From Clostridium sp. CMCC3677 (GTDB taxonomy: Bacteria; Bacillota; Clostridia; Clostridiales; Clostridiaceae), in the NCBI RefSeq assembly GCF_023845585.1, contig NZ_JAMQHS010000004.1:62001-126000 (forward strand): DNA of 64,000 bases. The letters run 5' to 3'. Shown piece after piece: positions 43,753 to 52,747 of this stretch. A program made the position numbers and the translations under genes. The notes below the pieces were generated by a model that worked only from the letters and a program-made list of their open reading frames with translations, was not told the origin of the DNA and searched no databases. Within the stretch, counting starts at the first letter, position 1. Each line of letters begins with the position of its first letter.

Positions 43753-45079
43753 CTTTTTTTCCTCCATCCCCTTTGTTTAAGGCATTGATAAATGTATATG
43801 CTATATTTTTATTTTCTTCAAAATCTGCAAATAAATCATAAGCAAAATCAAATATTACTCCCGAATATGATGATAGCTGTAATAATACTTCGCAGAACCT
43901 TTCATAATCTTTAAATGTTATTGAACTAATTAATTTTTGTTTATAACTATTAACTTTATTTTCTGGTATTTCTGCCATTACCCTTTTAGCACTTGCATAG
44001 GCTGATTTCATTTGCTTATCCATTTTTTCCCCTCCATAAATTAATGTATTTATTTCTATAAGTGTTTTTACAGTATATGAGTAATTAGATTGCGATTTTA
44101 ATAGCATTTCTATTAAAGAGTCTAGCTTTATGTTATTTAGTATCTTATCTGTTACTTCTTTTTCAAAATTTATATAGTAATTATCATTAACTTTATATTT
44201 TATTTGAATTCCACTATAGTTTTTTATTTGCTTCAAAACATCTATAGCACTCTTTCTTATATATAATGTTTCAAAATAATCATTTGATATATCCTTAATA
44301 ATTACTTCAACATCAAAATCAATAAACTTTGCTGAATCCTTTAACTCAGAAAATAATGTAGTTCTTGGATTTTCACTATCTATAATCAAATCATTTGTAT
44401 TAAGTAATTGTTTTATAGAATAATTGTTATTTATAAAAAAACCTTCATATGACTTTGAAAATGCAAATGGAATAAAATCAAATTCCTTTTCTTCCTCAAA
44501 TTTATACGTTTTAAAATCCCAGTTATATGAAATGCTCTTACCCTTTTTAGGTATATCTATATTGTAGTTTTGAATCCTACAGATATTGCTTGCATCATCT
44601 AATAAACTATTTGTATTGGCAAACTTTGCATATAAGCTTTTCCCTCCTCTATATGTTTCTTTTATTATTTCAAGTCTATTTTCATTAATTTTTTCTTGAA
44701 TAGTTTCCTTATTATCAACTGATAATTTAATATTTTTAAAAAATTTCTGCATTACTTTATTAGCTTTTAATTTACTATTTATTATTTTTATTTGTTCTTC
44801 CGTAACTTCACTTATATTAAGTAAATCTTCAACTGTTTTATGATGCATATACTCTTTGAAATACTCCTCAACAAATAACAAATATCTTTCATCTGTAATT
44901 TGATTACTATCATATTCAATAACATCATCATATATCTTGTATAGATTTTCTTCTTCCTCTAATCCCTTATCACTAAGAAAATTAAAGTATTTTATAAGAC
45001 CAACTATACTTGCACTATATCGCCAATCCGATGTCTCTATCCTTGTATTAAATTTTTCATCATTAATAATACTTTTCAT
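43742..45079 (-). CDS. cas8b: Cas8 large subunit (type I-B, Cst1-like)
   Basis: A 445-residue protein in the large-subunit position between cas6 and cas7. The start ETSDWRYSASIVGLIKYFNFL is typical of Cst1/Cas8b1 proteins. Unlike classical Cst1 members it has no CxxC...CxxC zinc motif: only isolated cysteines are present. Cas8 recognises the PAM and stabilises the R-loop. Assignment rests on the N-terminal motif, length and synteny. The last residues overlap cas7. Confidence 0.85.
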   Translation of the reverse strand: MKSIINDEKFNTRIETSDWRYSASIVGLIKYFNFLSDKGLEEEENLYKIYDDVIEYDSNQITDERYLLFVEEYFKEYMHHKTVEDLLNISEVTEEQIKIINSKLKANKVMQKFFKNIKLSVDNKETIQEKINENRLEIIKETYRGGKSLYAKFANTNSLLDDASNICRIQNYNIDIPKKGKSISYNWDFKTYKFEEEKEFDFIPFAFSKSYEGFFINNNYSIKQLLNTNDLIIDSENPRTTLFSELKDSAKFIDFDVEVIIKDISNDYFETLYIRKSAIDVLKQIKNYSGIQIKYKVNDNYYINFEKEVTDKILNNIKLDSLIEMLLKSQSNYSYTVKTLIEINTLIYGGEKMDKQMKSAYASAKRVMAEIPENKVNSYKQKLISSITFKDYERFCEVLLQLSSYSGVIFDFAYDLFADFEENKNIAYTFINALNKGDGGKKDEK

Positions 45080-45087
45080 AATACCCC

Positions 45088-45813
45088 CTAACTAAGTATA
45101 TCAAGCATTCCAAAACCACCTGACTTACGACTTCCTAAGCCATTTTTATATAAATAATTTAATAATGCTATGTTTCCTGTTAATATAAATTTCCCCACAG
45201 TAACCTCAATAAATTGCTTATGGTGTCTGACAACTGTCTTTTTACACTGTATTGGTCTTATTGAAAATCCATTTAAAATAGAAGAAGTAAACAAATTGGA
45301 ATTTTCTACTTGAGCTCTTAATGTCTTAATAAACACATCTTTAAAACCTTCCTTTTCATAAGAATAATATATATCCTTATTGCTCTCCTTCACATGATTT
45401 CTTACACATAATGGTGATTTAAATATTATTTGAATTTCTTCTTTTGTTATCACAGCTTCTTTTTCAATAAAAATATTTTTTATAATCATAGTATTATCAT
45501 TTGCTAATGGATACACTTTATTTTTTTGCATAGACAGAGCATTAAAAAATACTATCCCTGTTGCAATATCTCCAGTACTAAATAATATATTTATTTTTTT
45601 ATTTGGTACTAATATTATTTCTTTAGAGAATTTACTATTTGGAATTGCAACTGAAAATGTAAATTGTTTTTCTCGTCCCACTTCATAGTAAGTATCAAAA
45701 TGTCTTCCTTCATCATATTCAGTTAGACTATGTTTAAATAGACTTATTATTACCGGACGATAATCTAATGGTAAATATTGATTTTTTAAATCAAATTCTA
45801 TTTTAAATCTCAT
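45088..45813 (-). CDS. cas6: crRNA endoribonuclease Cas6
   Basis: A 241-residue Cas6. The C-terminal glycine-rich loop YKNGLGSRKSGGFGMLDIL is diagnostic. The N-terminal part has histidines in LFKHSLTEYDEGRHFDTYYE that could be catalytic. It cuts the repeat to leave the 8-nt ATGTAAAT-type handle. It is the first gene of the operon, with AAGGAG about six bases before the ATG. Confidence 0.93.
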   Translation of the reverse strand: MRFKIEFDLKNQYLPLDYRPVIISLFKHSLTEYDEGRHFDTYYEVGREKQFTFSVAIPNSKFSKEIILVPNKKINILFSTGDIATGIVFFNALSMQKNKVYPLANDNTMIIKNIFIEKEAVITKEEIQIIFKSPLCVRNHVKESNKDIYYSYEKEGFKDVFIKTLRAQVENSNLFTSSILNGFSIRPIQCKKTVVRHHKQFIEVTVGKFILTGNIALLNYLYKNGLGSRKSGGFGMLDILS

Positions 45814-46137
45814 TTCAAACTCCTTTATATCATTTTATGTTCTTTTATTAACATCTATATTTGACTCTTATCTCACTTGTATTGTTATATATTCTCTTTT
45901 TTAATACATTTTTCCTCCATGTTAATGTATTAAAATAATAAATTTGACAGATATTAAAAAACTATAGAAATACCATGAATTATTAAAATTAAAACTTAAT
46001 CCCATATTCATATAAAATTCAATTAGTTTAAATAAATTACTCTAGGCGACTTTAAACATACTCATCATACCTTTAAAATACAGTATTCTAGAAATTATAC
46101 TCAAATTTAAGCTTTTTATAATCCCCTAAAGAATAAA
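45814..46137 (-). promoter_or_regulatory. Upstream region of the cas operon
   Basis: 324 AT-rich bases between cas6 and the NUDIX terminator. It should contain the cas promoter, but I cannot pick a convincing -35/-10 pair. ATGGAGGAAAAATG near 45915 looks like an unused ribosome binding site followed by a two-codon frame. No other feature was found. Confidence 0.4.
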
Positions 46138-46198
46138 AAATCCACAATATTAAACGCCCCCTTTCTACTTGACAGGGGTAGTTCAATATTGTGGATTT
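46138..46198 (-). terminator. Elaborate terminator downstream of the NUDIX gene
   Basis: A 14-bp perfect outer stem (AAATCCACAATATT with AATATTGTGGATTT) encloses an inner C-run/G-run helix (CCCCC with AGGGG). On the minus strand it is followed by TTTTTTATTC. It lies about 95 bases after the NUDIX stop codon. Confidence 0.75.
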
Positions 46199-46292
46199 CA
46201 TAATATAGGAAGTATTCTAACCTCCATACTAATATTATTTTGTAAAAATCTATATAATAAATACTATGTAACCTTACATTACTTTAATGTCC

Positions 46293-46898
46293 TTATATAA
46301 ACATTTTTTCTCCTAATTCTGCAAAACTTTGTAGAATTAAAAAACACTTCACATCTATATTATTTTTACTTTTTATAATCTCTTTTGCCTCTTCTTGAGA
46401 TACAAGCATTGTTTCTATATCTTCATCTTCTTCTAGATACTCTTTTGAAAAGTCACCATCACATGTGCAATAAACAAATGCTAATGCTTCATCAGTCATT
46501 CCTGGTGATATATATAGCTTATTATTTCCTTTTTCAGTTATATTTAAAAGTCTTAATCCTGTTTCTTCTTTTAATTCTCTTTTAACAGTACTTTTTATAT
46601 CTTCATTGTTATCTACAAGACCTGCTACAAGTTCATAAACATAATTATTTATTGGCACTCTATATTGCTTTATTATAACTAACTTTTTTTCTTCTCTATG
46701 AAAAGCTGCTATAACTACCCCATCTATCTTGTCTTCTGTGCCATTAAAATAACGATTTTTTAATGTTTCTTCGCTTTTTCTAGATGCAACAATCCAGTCC
46801 TTTATATTTCCTAATTTATTTTGATACTGAATTTTATACATATTTAAAAATTTTGATGATGACATCTTTTCTAAATCTACTATTTTGCTTTTCTTCAT
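46293..46898 (-). CDS. NUDIX hydrolase (ADP-ribose pyrophosphatase-like)
   Basis: A 201-residue NUDIX protein. The Nudix box fits GX5EX7REUXEEXGU: GLVDNNEDIKSTVKRELKEETG, seen as RELKEETG with the upstream Gly and Glu. FHREEKKLVIIKQYRVPINNYVYELVAG upstream is typical of ADP-sugar pyrophosphatases. It probably hydrolyses ADP-ribose or a related nucleotide sugar. The start at 46898 is preferred because GAGG lies eight bases upstream; an in-frame ATG at 46928 has no site. It is not part of the cas operon, being separated by the terminator. Confidence 0.85.
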   Translation of the reverse strand: MKKSKIVDLEKMSSSKFLNMYKIQYQNKLGNIKDWIVASRKSEETLKNRYFNGTEDKIDGVVIAAFHREEKKLVIIKQYRVPINNYVYELVAGLVDNNEDIKSTVKRELKEETGLRLLNITEKGNNKLYISPGMTDEALAFVYCTCDGDFSKEYLEEDEDIETMLVSQEEAKEIIKSKNNIDVKCFLILQSFAELGEKMFI

Positions 46899-46984
46899 TT
46901 TATCTACCTCATATAATTCTTTTTTCATAAAAATTTAAACTTTTAATAATATAATTATACTACTATATTTATATAAATATAATA

Positions 46985-47221
46985 CTAGTCCCATTCTATT
47001 ACTAATATCTTTAACTCATCTTCTTTAAGAGATATTTTATATCCATCTTCCATTAGCCATGTAGCTATTTCTTTTACCATCTTATTTTTCATTTCATCAT
47101 TTTCATTTATAGCAAATACTGCTGACACCTTGTTTATTCCTGCTTGCTTTCCTTGATCTATTTTCTCTAATATTATTTTTTTATTTTCTAAAAACTTTTT
47201 ATCGTAATATTCTAAATCCAT
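46985..47221 (-). CDS. Hypothetical protein, 78 aa
   Basis: A 78-residue charged protein beginning MDLEYYDKKFLENKKIILEK, with an AGGAGAG site before the ATG. It looks like a small alpha/beta protein (VSAVFAINENDE, then IATWLMEDGYKISLKEDELKILVIEWD at the C-terminus). I do not recognise a family. It lies between the gluconate cluster and the NUDIX gene on the same strand and may be co-transcribed with the latter. Confidence 0.55.
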   Translation of the reverse strand: MDLEYYDKKFLENKKIILEKIDQGKQAGINKVSAVFAINENDEMKNKMVKEIATWLMEDGYKISLKEDELKILVIEWD

Positions 47222-47328
47222 ATCATTCTCTCCTAATTAAATTTATACCTATATAATTTTATGATGATATTTTGTAAATATTACTAATCTAAAAAATATA
47301 ACAGTAATAATTTTTCTTAATTAAAAAA

Positions 47329-47371
47329 GAGATTCCACATAATTATTAAAAAAATCATTATGTGAAACCTC
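47329..47371 (-). terminator. Terminator of the gluconate operon
   Basis: On the minus strand GAGGTTTCACATAAT pairs with ATTATGTGGAATCTC (15 bp with GU pairs) and is followed by TTTTTT. It begins 12 bases after the gnd stop codon. Confidence 0.85.
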
Positions 47372-47382
47372 TTAATATATTT

Positions 47383-48282
47383 TTATTTATTCTTTTTTAC
47401 TTCATGTCCACCAAATTCATTTCTTAAGGCTGCAACAACCTTACCTGTAAATGTATCTTCTTCAAGTGAACGATATCTCATCATTAATGATAATGCAATC
47501 ACAGGTGCAGGTACTTGTAAATCTAATGCAGTTTCTACTGTCCACTTTCCCTCTCCTGAAGAATTCATTATTCCCTTTATACTACTTAGGTCTTTATCTT
47601 TACTAAAAGCTGATTGTGCTAATTCCATAAGCCATCCTCTTATTACTGAACCATTATTCCATAATTTAGCTACCTTTTCATAATCTACATCAAATTCACT
47701 TTTAGAAAGAATTTCAAATCCTTCTGCTATTGATTGCATCATTCCATATTCTATTCCATTGTGAACCATTTTAGTAAAATGTCCACTTCCAGGTTTTCCA
47801 ACATGTAAATATCCATCTTGAATAGATAAGTCTTTAAATAACTCTTCGCAATATTTAAACACATCTTCTTCTGCTCCAATCATTGTACATGCACCATTAA
47901 GAGCACCACTAGTTCCTCCACTAGTTCCACAATCAATAAAGTCAATTCCCTTTTCTTTTAAAAACTTATATCTTCTTAGGGTATCTTTATAGTTTGAATT
48001 ACCTCCATCAATTATTATATCATTAGGATTTATATATTTTATTATTTCTTCTATTGTACTATCAACTGCTTTTCCTGATGGAATCATTAACCATATGATT
48101 TTTCTTTCTGGAAGCTGTTTAACTAAATCTTCAATACTATTAACACCTTTTGCTCCCTCTTTTGAAATATTATTAACACTTTCATCACTTAAGTCATATG
48201 CCACTACTGAATGATTATGGTTTAGCAAATTTAATGCTATATTAAATCCCATCTTTCCAAGTCCAATTATTCCTACGTTCAT
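47383..48282 (-). CDS. gnd: 6-phosphogluconate dehydrogenase, decarboxylating (short GntZ/YqeC type)
   Basis: A 299-residue 6-phosphogluconate dehydrogenase of the short NAD-preferring type. Residues 1-15 give the Rossmann motif NVGIIGLGKMGFNIA. IIDGGNSNYKDT, CGTSGGTSGALNGA and the catalytic GSGHFTKMVHNGIEYGMMQ follow. It converts 6-phosphogluconate to ribulose 5-phosphate and CO2. It is the last gene of gntK-gntP-gnd, 51 bases after the permease. Confidence 0.92.
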   Translation of the reverse strand: MNVGIIGLGKMGFNIALNLLNHNHSVVAYDLSDESVNNISKEGAKGVNSIEDLVKQLPERKIIWLMIPSGKAVDSTIEEIIKYINPNDIIIDGGNSNYKDTLRRYKFLKEKGIDFIDCGTSGGTSGALNGACTMIGAEEDVFKYCEELFKDLSIQDGYLHVGKPGSGHFTKMVHNGIEYGMMQSIAEGFEILSKSEFDVDYEKVAKLWNNGSVIRGWLMELAQSAFSKDKDLSSIKGIMNSSGEGKWTVETALDLQVPAPVIALSLMMRYRSLEEDTFTGKVVAALRNEFGGHEVKKNK

Positions 48283-48333
48283 AACTATCGCTCCTCTTAT
48301 ATTTAATTTACTATATTTTTTAATAATAACATT

Positions 48334-49650
48334 TTAAATAATAACATTTAAAATTAAAACTCCTACAAGTCCACATACTGAAATTATTGTCTCCATTACA
48401 GACCAAGACTTTAATGTTTCAGTAATTGATAAATTGAAATATTCTTTAAATATCCAAAATCCAGGGTCATTAACATGAGAAAATATTAAACTACCTGCTC
48501 CTGTTGCAATTACCATTAACTCTGGACTAACTCCAGTTGCACTTATAAGTGGTGCTACTATTCCAGCTGCTGTCATAGCTGCCACTGTAGCTGATCCTAA
48601 TGCAACTCTTAGTATTGCGGCGATTAACCAAGCTAGTAAAAGTGGTGATATACTACTACCTTGCATTATACTTGCAATATATTTATCCACTCCACTATCA
48701 ACAAGAACTTGCTTTAAAGCACCACCACCGCCAATGATTAATATTATCATTGCTACTGTATTAATTGATTCACTTACGGTTTGCATAACCTCTGGCATTT
48801 TTTTGCCTCTGTTTAATCCAAAAGTGAATATAGCTACAATAACTGAAATTAATAATGCAATTACTGGATCTCCAAAAAATCCTGTTATTTTAACTATTTG
48901 TGAATCACCAGAAAGAGTCATTTTACTTATAGCTTGTACTGCCATTAAAATAACTGGAATTAATGCTGTAAATACACTTATTCCAAAACTTGGCATTTCC
49001 TTCTCTGTAAATATCTTTGGATTATATAATCCTTTAGGGATAGGATGCTCCATTCCTTTTAAAAACTTTGTAAATACTGGTCCAGAAAGTATTACTGTTG
49101 GAATTCCAAGTATTGCACCATACAATAAAGTTTTACCTATATCAGCATTATAAACTCCTGCTATAGCTGTTGGTCCTGGATGCGGTGGTAAAAATCCATG
49201 AGTTACTGATAGTGCTGCAGCCATAGGTACACCTATATATAAAAGTGGTATTTCAGCTTCAGCTGCTATTGTAAATACAAGTGGTATAAGTAAAACAAAA
49301 CCTATCTCATAAAATAATGCAAATCCTACAACAAACCCTGTAATAACTACTGCCCATTGTATTTTTTCTTTACCAAATTTCTTTATTAATGTTATAGCTA
49401 TTCTTTGTGCTCCTCCACTATCAGCCATAAGTTTACCTAGCATAGCTCCAAATCCAATTATAAGAGCTAAACTTCCTAAAGTTCCTCCAACACCTGATTT
49501 TATAGAGCTTACTACATTAACTATTGGCATTCCTTCCATTATACCAACTGTAAGTGAAACTAAAATTAGTGATATAAAACCATTTAATTTAAATCCAATC
49601 ATCAATAATAGTAATAATGCAACTCCTATAGCAACTATTAATAATGGCAT
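48334..49650 (-). CDS. gntP: Gluconate:H+ symporter (GntP family)
   Basis: A 438-residue GntP-family permease with about 12 hydrophobic segments. Motifs GAMLGKLMADSGGAQRIA, HGFLPPHPGPTAIAG and SHVNDPGFWIFKEYFNLS are diagnostic of gluconate permeases. It lies 24 bases after gntK and upstream of gnd, so it should supply gluconate (or a related sugar acid) to the kinase. Confidence 0.92.
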   Translation of the reverse strand: MPLLIVAIGVALLLLLMIGFKLNGFISLILVSLTVGIMEGMPIVNVVSSIKSGVGGTLGSLALIIGFGAMLGKLMADSGGAQRIAITLIKKFGKEKIQWAVVITGFVVGFALFYEIGFVLLIPLVFTIAAEAEIPLLYIGVPMAAALSVTHGFLPPHPGPTAIAGVYNADIGKTLLYGAILGIPTVILSGPVFTKFLKGMEHPIPKGLYNPKIFTEKEMPSFGISVFTALIPVILMAVQAISKMTLSGDSQIVKITGFFGDPVIALLISVIVAIFTFGLNRGKKMPEVMQTVSESINTVAMIILIIGGGGALKQVLVDSGVDKYIASIMQGSSISPLLLAWLIAAILRVALGSATVAAMTAAGIVAPLISATGVSPELMVIATGAGSLIFSHVNDPGFWIFKEYFNLSITETLKSWSVMETIISVCGLVGVLILNVII

Positions 49651-49674
49651 ATAAATCCCTCCATTTCAAAACTT

Positions 49675-51198
49675 TTAATCTTGTAAATTATTTATTTCTA
49701 GAAATTCATCTTTTAACTTCTCATATAATTTTCTGTAAATTTTGAAATTTTCTATGTAAACTTTATGATTTTCTATATTAGGTTCAAATACTTTTGATGT
49801 CGGAATCAAACTTTCGATTTGCTCAATATTCTTAATCATATTTAAAGCTTTCATAGCAATTATAGCTGCACCTAAGCAAGAACTCTCATAACTTTCTGCA
49901 ATAACAACTTTTTTATTAAATATATCAGCTAATATTTGTACCCATAACTCTGATCTTACAAATCCACCAGTTGCATATATTGTATTTATCGGTCCAGTTG
50001 TTTCTTCTAGAGCTTTTCCAACATCATATATTCCATACATTACTCCTTCAAGCACTGCTCTTAAAAAATGTTCTCTTTTGTGCTTAATATTAACACCAAA
50101 AAATACTCCCTTGGAATTTGCATCCCAATGTGGTGCTCTTTCTCCTAGCAAATATGGTAAAAATATAAGTCCTTCTGCTCCTGCTTTAACTTTTGAAGCT
50201 TCTAAATTTAAAATATCATATGGATCTATATTTAATGATTTTGCAGCCTCAGTTTCTACTGATGAAAAATTATCCCTAAACCATCTATAAATTATTCCTC
50301 CATTATTCACTGCACCACCTAAAACATAATGTTCCTCTGTTAAAATATAACTAAATATTCTTCTAGATATATCATTTTTAGGCTTCTTAGATATTACTCT
50401 TATCGCTCCACTGGTACCTATAGTTACAGCAGCATCTCCATTCTTTATTGCATTAGCACCTAGATTGGCAAGGCATCCATCACTTCCTCCAACTATAAAA
50501 TTAGTTTCTGTTGGTATTTTCATATAGTCTGCATAAATATCACTTAATCCATTAACTACATGAGTTGTTTGTACAGGTTTTGAAAATTTTTCTTCTGAAA
50601 CTCCTATATATTCTAATGCTTTTTTATTCCACTTAAGATCATAAATATCAAATATACCTGTTGCTGAAGCTATAGAATAATCCACTATATATTGGTTGAA
50701 TAATTTATAGAATATATATTCTTTAATTGATATAAATTTTTCTGCATTATTGAATACATCTTTAGCATTATCTCTTAACCAACATAATTTACATAGTGGT
50801 GACATTGGATGTATTGGTGTACCTGTTCTCATGTAAATTTCTTGTCCTATGTCACTATTTTTTAATTCGTCAGAATACTTATTACTTCTTGTATCAGCCC
50901 ATATTATGCAGTTAGTTAAAGCATTTCCTGCCTTATCTATTGCTATTACGCTATGCATAGCACTACTAAATGATATTCCTAACAATTTATTATTTTTGAT
51001 ATCGTTTTCTTGAACTACATGCTTAATCCCATTTAACACTGCTCTGAAAATTTCTTCCGGATTTTGCTCACTCCAAGATGGATATGGATTATATAAAGGA
51101 TATTCTATATTACATTTTGTTAAAACATTCCCCTCCATATCAAATGCTATTGATTTAGTACTAGTTGTGCCAATATCAACTCCTATTAAGTACTTCAT
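49675..51198 (-). CDS. gntK: Gluconokinase (FGGY family)
   Basis: A 507-residue FGGY carbohydrate kinase. GVDIGTTSTKSIAFD at the N-terminus binds phosphate, GGSDGCLANLGANA and TIGTSGAIRV lie in the middle, and IYATGGFVRSELWVQILADIFNK closes the C-terminal ATP site. SEQNPEEIF and SSAMHSVIAID fit GntK. It phosphorylates gluconate. First gene of the operon, under the promoter and operator at 51284-51335. Confidence 0.92.
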   Translation of the reverse strand: MKYLIGVDIGTTSTKSIAFDMEGNVLTKCNIEYPLYNPYPSWSEQNPEEIFRAVLNGIKHVVQENDIKNNKLLGISFSSAMHSVIAIDKAGNALTNCIIWADTRSNKYSDELKNSDIGQEIYMRTGTPIHPMSPLCKLCWLRDNAKDVFNNAEKFISIKEYIFYKLFNQYIVDYSIASATGIFDIYDLKWNKKALEYIGVSEEKFSKPVQTTHVVNGLSDIYADYMKIPTETNFIVGGSDGCLANLGANAIKNGDAAVTIGTSGAIRVISKKPKNDISRRIFSYILTEEHYVLGGAVNNGGIIYRWFRDNFSSVETEAAKSLNIDPYDILNLEASKVKAGAEGLIFLPYLLGERAPHWDANSKGVFFGVNIKHKREHFLRAVLEGVMYGIYDVGKALEETTGPINTIYATGGFVRSELWVQILADIFNKKVVIAESYESSCLGAAIIAMKALNMIKNIEQIESLIPTSKVFEPNIENHKVYIENFKIYRKLYEKLKDEFLEINNLQD

Positions 51199-51283
51199 AC
51201 CTCTTCCCCTCTTCTCAAATTATAATACATTTTAAGAAATTTTTTTTCGTATATTTGTTTTTTTCTTATTTTTTCGTTATTTA

Positions 51284-51335
51284 TAAAGAAAATTTTCTTT
51301 AATGAAATTATAGCACCTATTATCTAGTAATACAA
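51284..51335 (-). promoter_or_regulatory. Promoter of the gnt operon with overlapping palindromic operator
   Basis: On the minus strand TTGTAT (51335-51330), a 17-base spacer and TATAAT (51312-51307) form a promoter. Just downstream, at the expected start of transcription, lies a perfect 18-bp palindrome TAAAGAAAATTTTCTTTA (51284-51301). The location fits repression by the RpiR-type regulator encoded next door. Confidence 0.65.
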
Positions 51336-51436
51336 TAAAAAATATAGATTTTTTGAAATTTTTTTTTATTTTGACATATTCGTATCTAAAAATTTATTTT
51401 TGCGAAACTTTTTTTCATTAATATATTAAAATTAAA

Positions 51437-51473
51437 GCTATCTCAAAAGATATCTTTATTAATTTGAGATAGC
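51437..51473 (-). terminator. Terminator of the rpiR-type regulator gene
   Basis: GCTATCTCAAA pairs with TTTGAGATAGC around a 15-base loop. It lies about 95 bases after the regulator's stop codon and upstream of the gnt promoter region. On the minus strand TTTAATTTTAATAT follows. Confidence 0.7.
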
Positions 51474-51476
51474 CAT

Positions 51477-51535
51477 TTATTTATTATTTATTATTTGTTA
51501 TTTATTATTTATTATTTATTATTTATTTAAAATAG
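51477..51535. repeat. Heptanucleotide tandem repeat (TTATTTA)n
   Basis: About eight head-to-tail copies of a seven-base unit (TATTATT/TTATTTA) with one G substitution near the middle. It lies between the regulator stop codon and its terminator. It is non-coding and may vary in copy number between strains. Confidence 0.8.
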
Positions 51536-51567
51536 CCTTTTGCTTTGTAATATAGTAATAAAGTTAA

Positions 51568-52425
51568 CTAAAATCTTTTACTAGCTATACCATTTCTTAT
51601 GCGTTCTAAATTGTCTAATGTCTTATCCTTTCTTTTAATTGCTACTCCTACATAAAGCCAGTCAACTATCATTAATGAAGTAAGTCTAGATTCCATGGCT
51701 TCACTTCTAAACATAGATTCATTTCCATATGCTATTAAGTGTAAATCTGCAACTTTAGCAAGAGGTGACTTTTCATTTCCAGTAATGGCTATAATTTTAA
51801 TACCTCTTTTTTTCGCTAAATTAATATTTTCAACTAGTTCTTTATTACTTCCTGAGTTTGAAAAAGCTATAATAGCATCACCACTATTTGCTATAGAAGA
51901 AAACATAACTTGCCAATGTGAATCACTTGAAGTAGCACAATCTATTCCTGTTCTAATAAATTTATGATAAGCATCATTTGCAATAGTCCAAGATCCTCCC
52001 ATTCCAAAAAACATTATCTTTTTAGCATTCAATATTATATCAATTGCTTTATCTAAATCTTCAGTTTTGTTTATTTTTAACGTACTTTCAATACTATTTA
52101 TATTAGAACTCATTATTTTTCTCATAATGATATATGTATCATCATTTTCTTTTATTTCTTCATAAATATTGTCTATTGGTTCTATTACAGAGCCAGCTAG
52201 ATTAATTTTTAAATCTTGATATCCCTTATAACCAAGCTTACTACATAATCTAAATACAGTTGCTTCACTAGCTTTGCTTACTTCCGCTAATTCTGTTATT
52301 GAAAAATGAATTATATTTTTAGGATTTTCTAATACATACTGTGCAACTTTTTTTTCTGCGCCTTTTAATTCACTATAAATATTAGTTATTCTTTCTAAGC
52401 ATCCCCTGTTTTTCTCATAAGACAT
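51568..52425 (-). CDS. MurR/RpiR family transcriptional regulator
   Basis: A 285-residue regulator. The N-terminal RpiR helix-turn-helix is clear (SITELAEVSKASEATVFRLCSKLGYKGYQDLK, here cut to SKASEATVFRLCSKLGYKG). A C-terminal SIS sugar-phosphate-binding domain follows (KKIMFFGMGGSWTIANDAYHKF, IAFSNSGSNKE, IIAITGNEKSPLAKVADLHL). The effector is presumably 6-phosphogluconate or another sugar phosphate. It lies 370 bases upstream of gntK on the same strand but is separated by a terminator, so it is a separate unit that probably controls the gnt genes. Confidence 0.9.
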   Translation of the reverse strand: MSYEKNRGCLERITNIYSELKGAEKKVAQYVLENPKNIIHFSITELAEVSKASEATVFRLCSKLGYKGYQDLKINLAGSVIEPIDNIYEEIKENDDTYIIMRKIMSSNINSIESTLKINKTEDLDKAIDIILNAKKIMFFGMGGSWTIANDAYHKFIRTGIDCATSSDSHWQVMFSSIANSGDAIIAFSNSGSNKELVENINLAKKRGIKIIAITGNEKSPLAKVADLHLIAYGNESMFRSEAMESRLTSLMIVDWLYVGVAIKRKDKTLDNLERIRNGIASKRF

Positions 52426-52747
52426 AATATCTCTCCAATCAAATGTATATGGTCAAATTATATGATAATTTTTATCCAGAAAATAGACTCTGTTAATACT
52501 CCTACTTCTACAAGTAGGAGTATTAACTATATATCTTTACATAACGATTTTTTAATTTAAGATTAACCACAACCTAATCTAAGGCTGAGAACTCTGTTTA
52601 TATATTTCAATTATAGCATATGAAATTTACTAATGGCAAAATTTATTATTTACATATTTTTATATGTTTAAATTATATATCTTATAATACTATAATTTAA
52701 ATACTTGGTAATACTAAAACTATTATAGGAAAGGAGTAATTTTTAAT
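52426..52747. other. Divergent intergenic region with a 16-bp perfect inverted repeat
   Basis: Within this 322-base region GTTAATACTCCTACTT and AAGTAGGAGTATTAAC (52492-52527) form a perfect 16-bp hairpin with a 4-base loop. It lies 67 bases upstream of the RpiR-type regulator. There is no T-run on either side, so it may be an operator or a structured leader rather than a terminator. A minus-strand TATAAT lies near 52458-52463, between the hairpin and the regulator gene. Confidence 0.55.
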
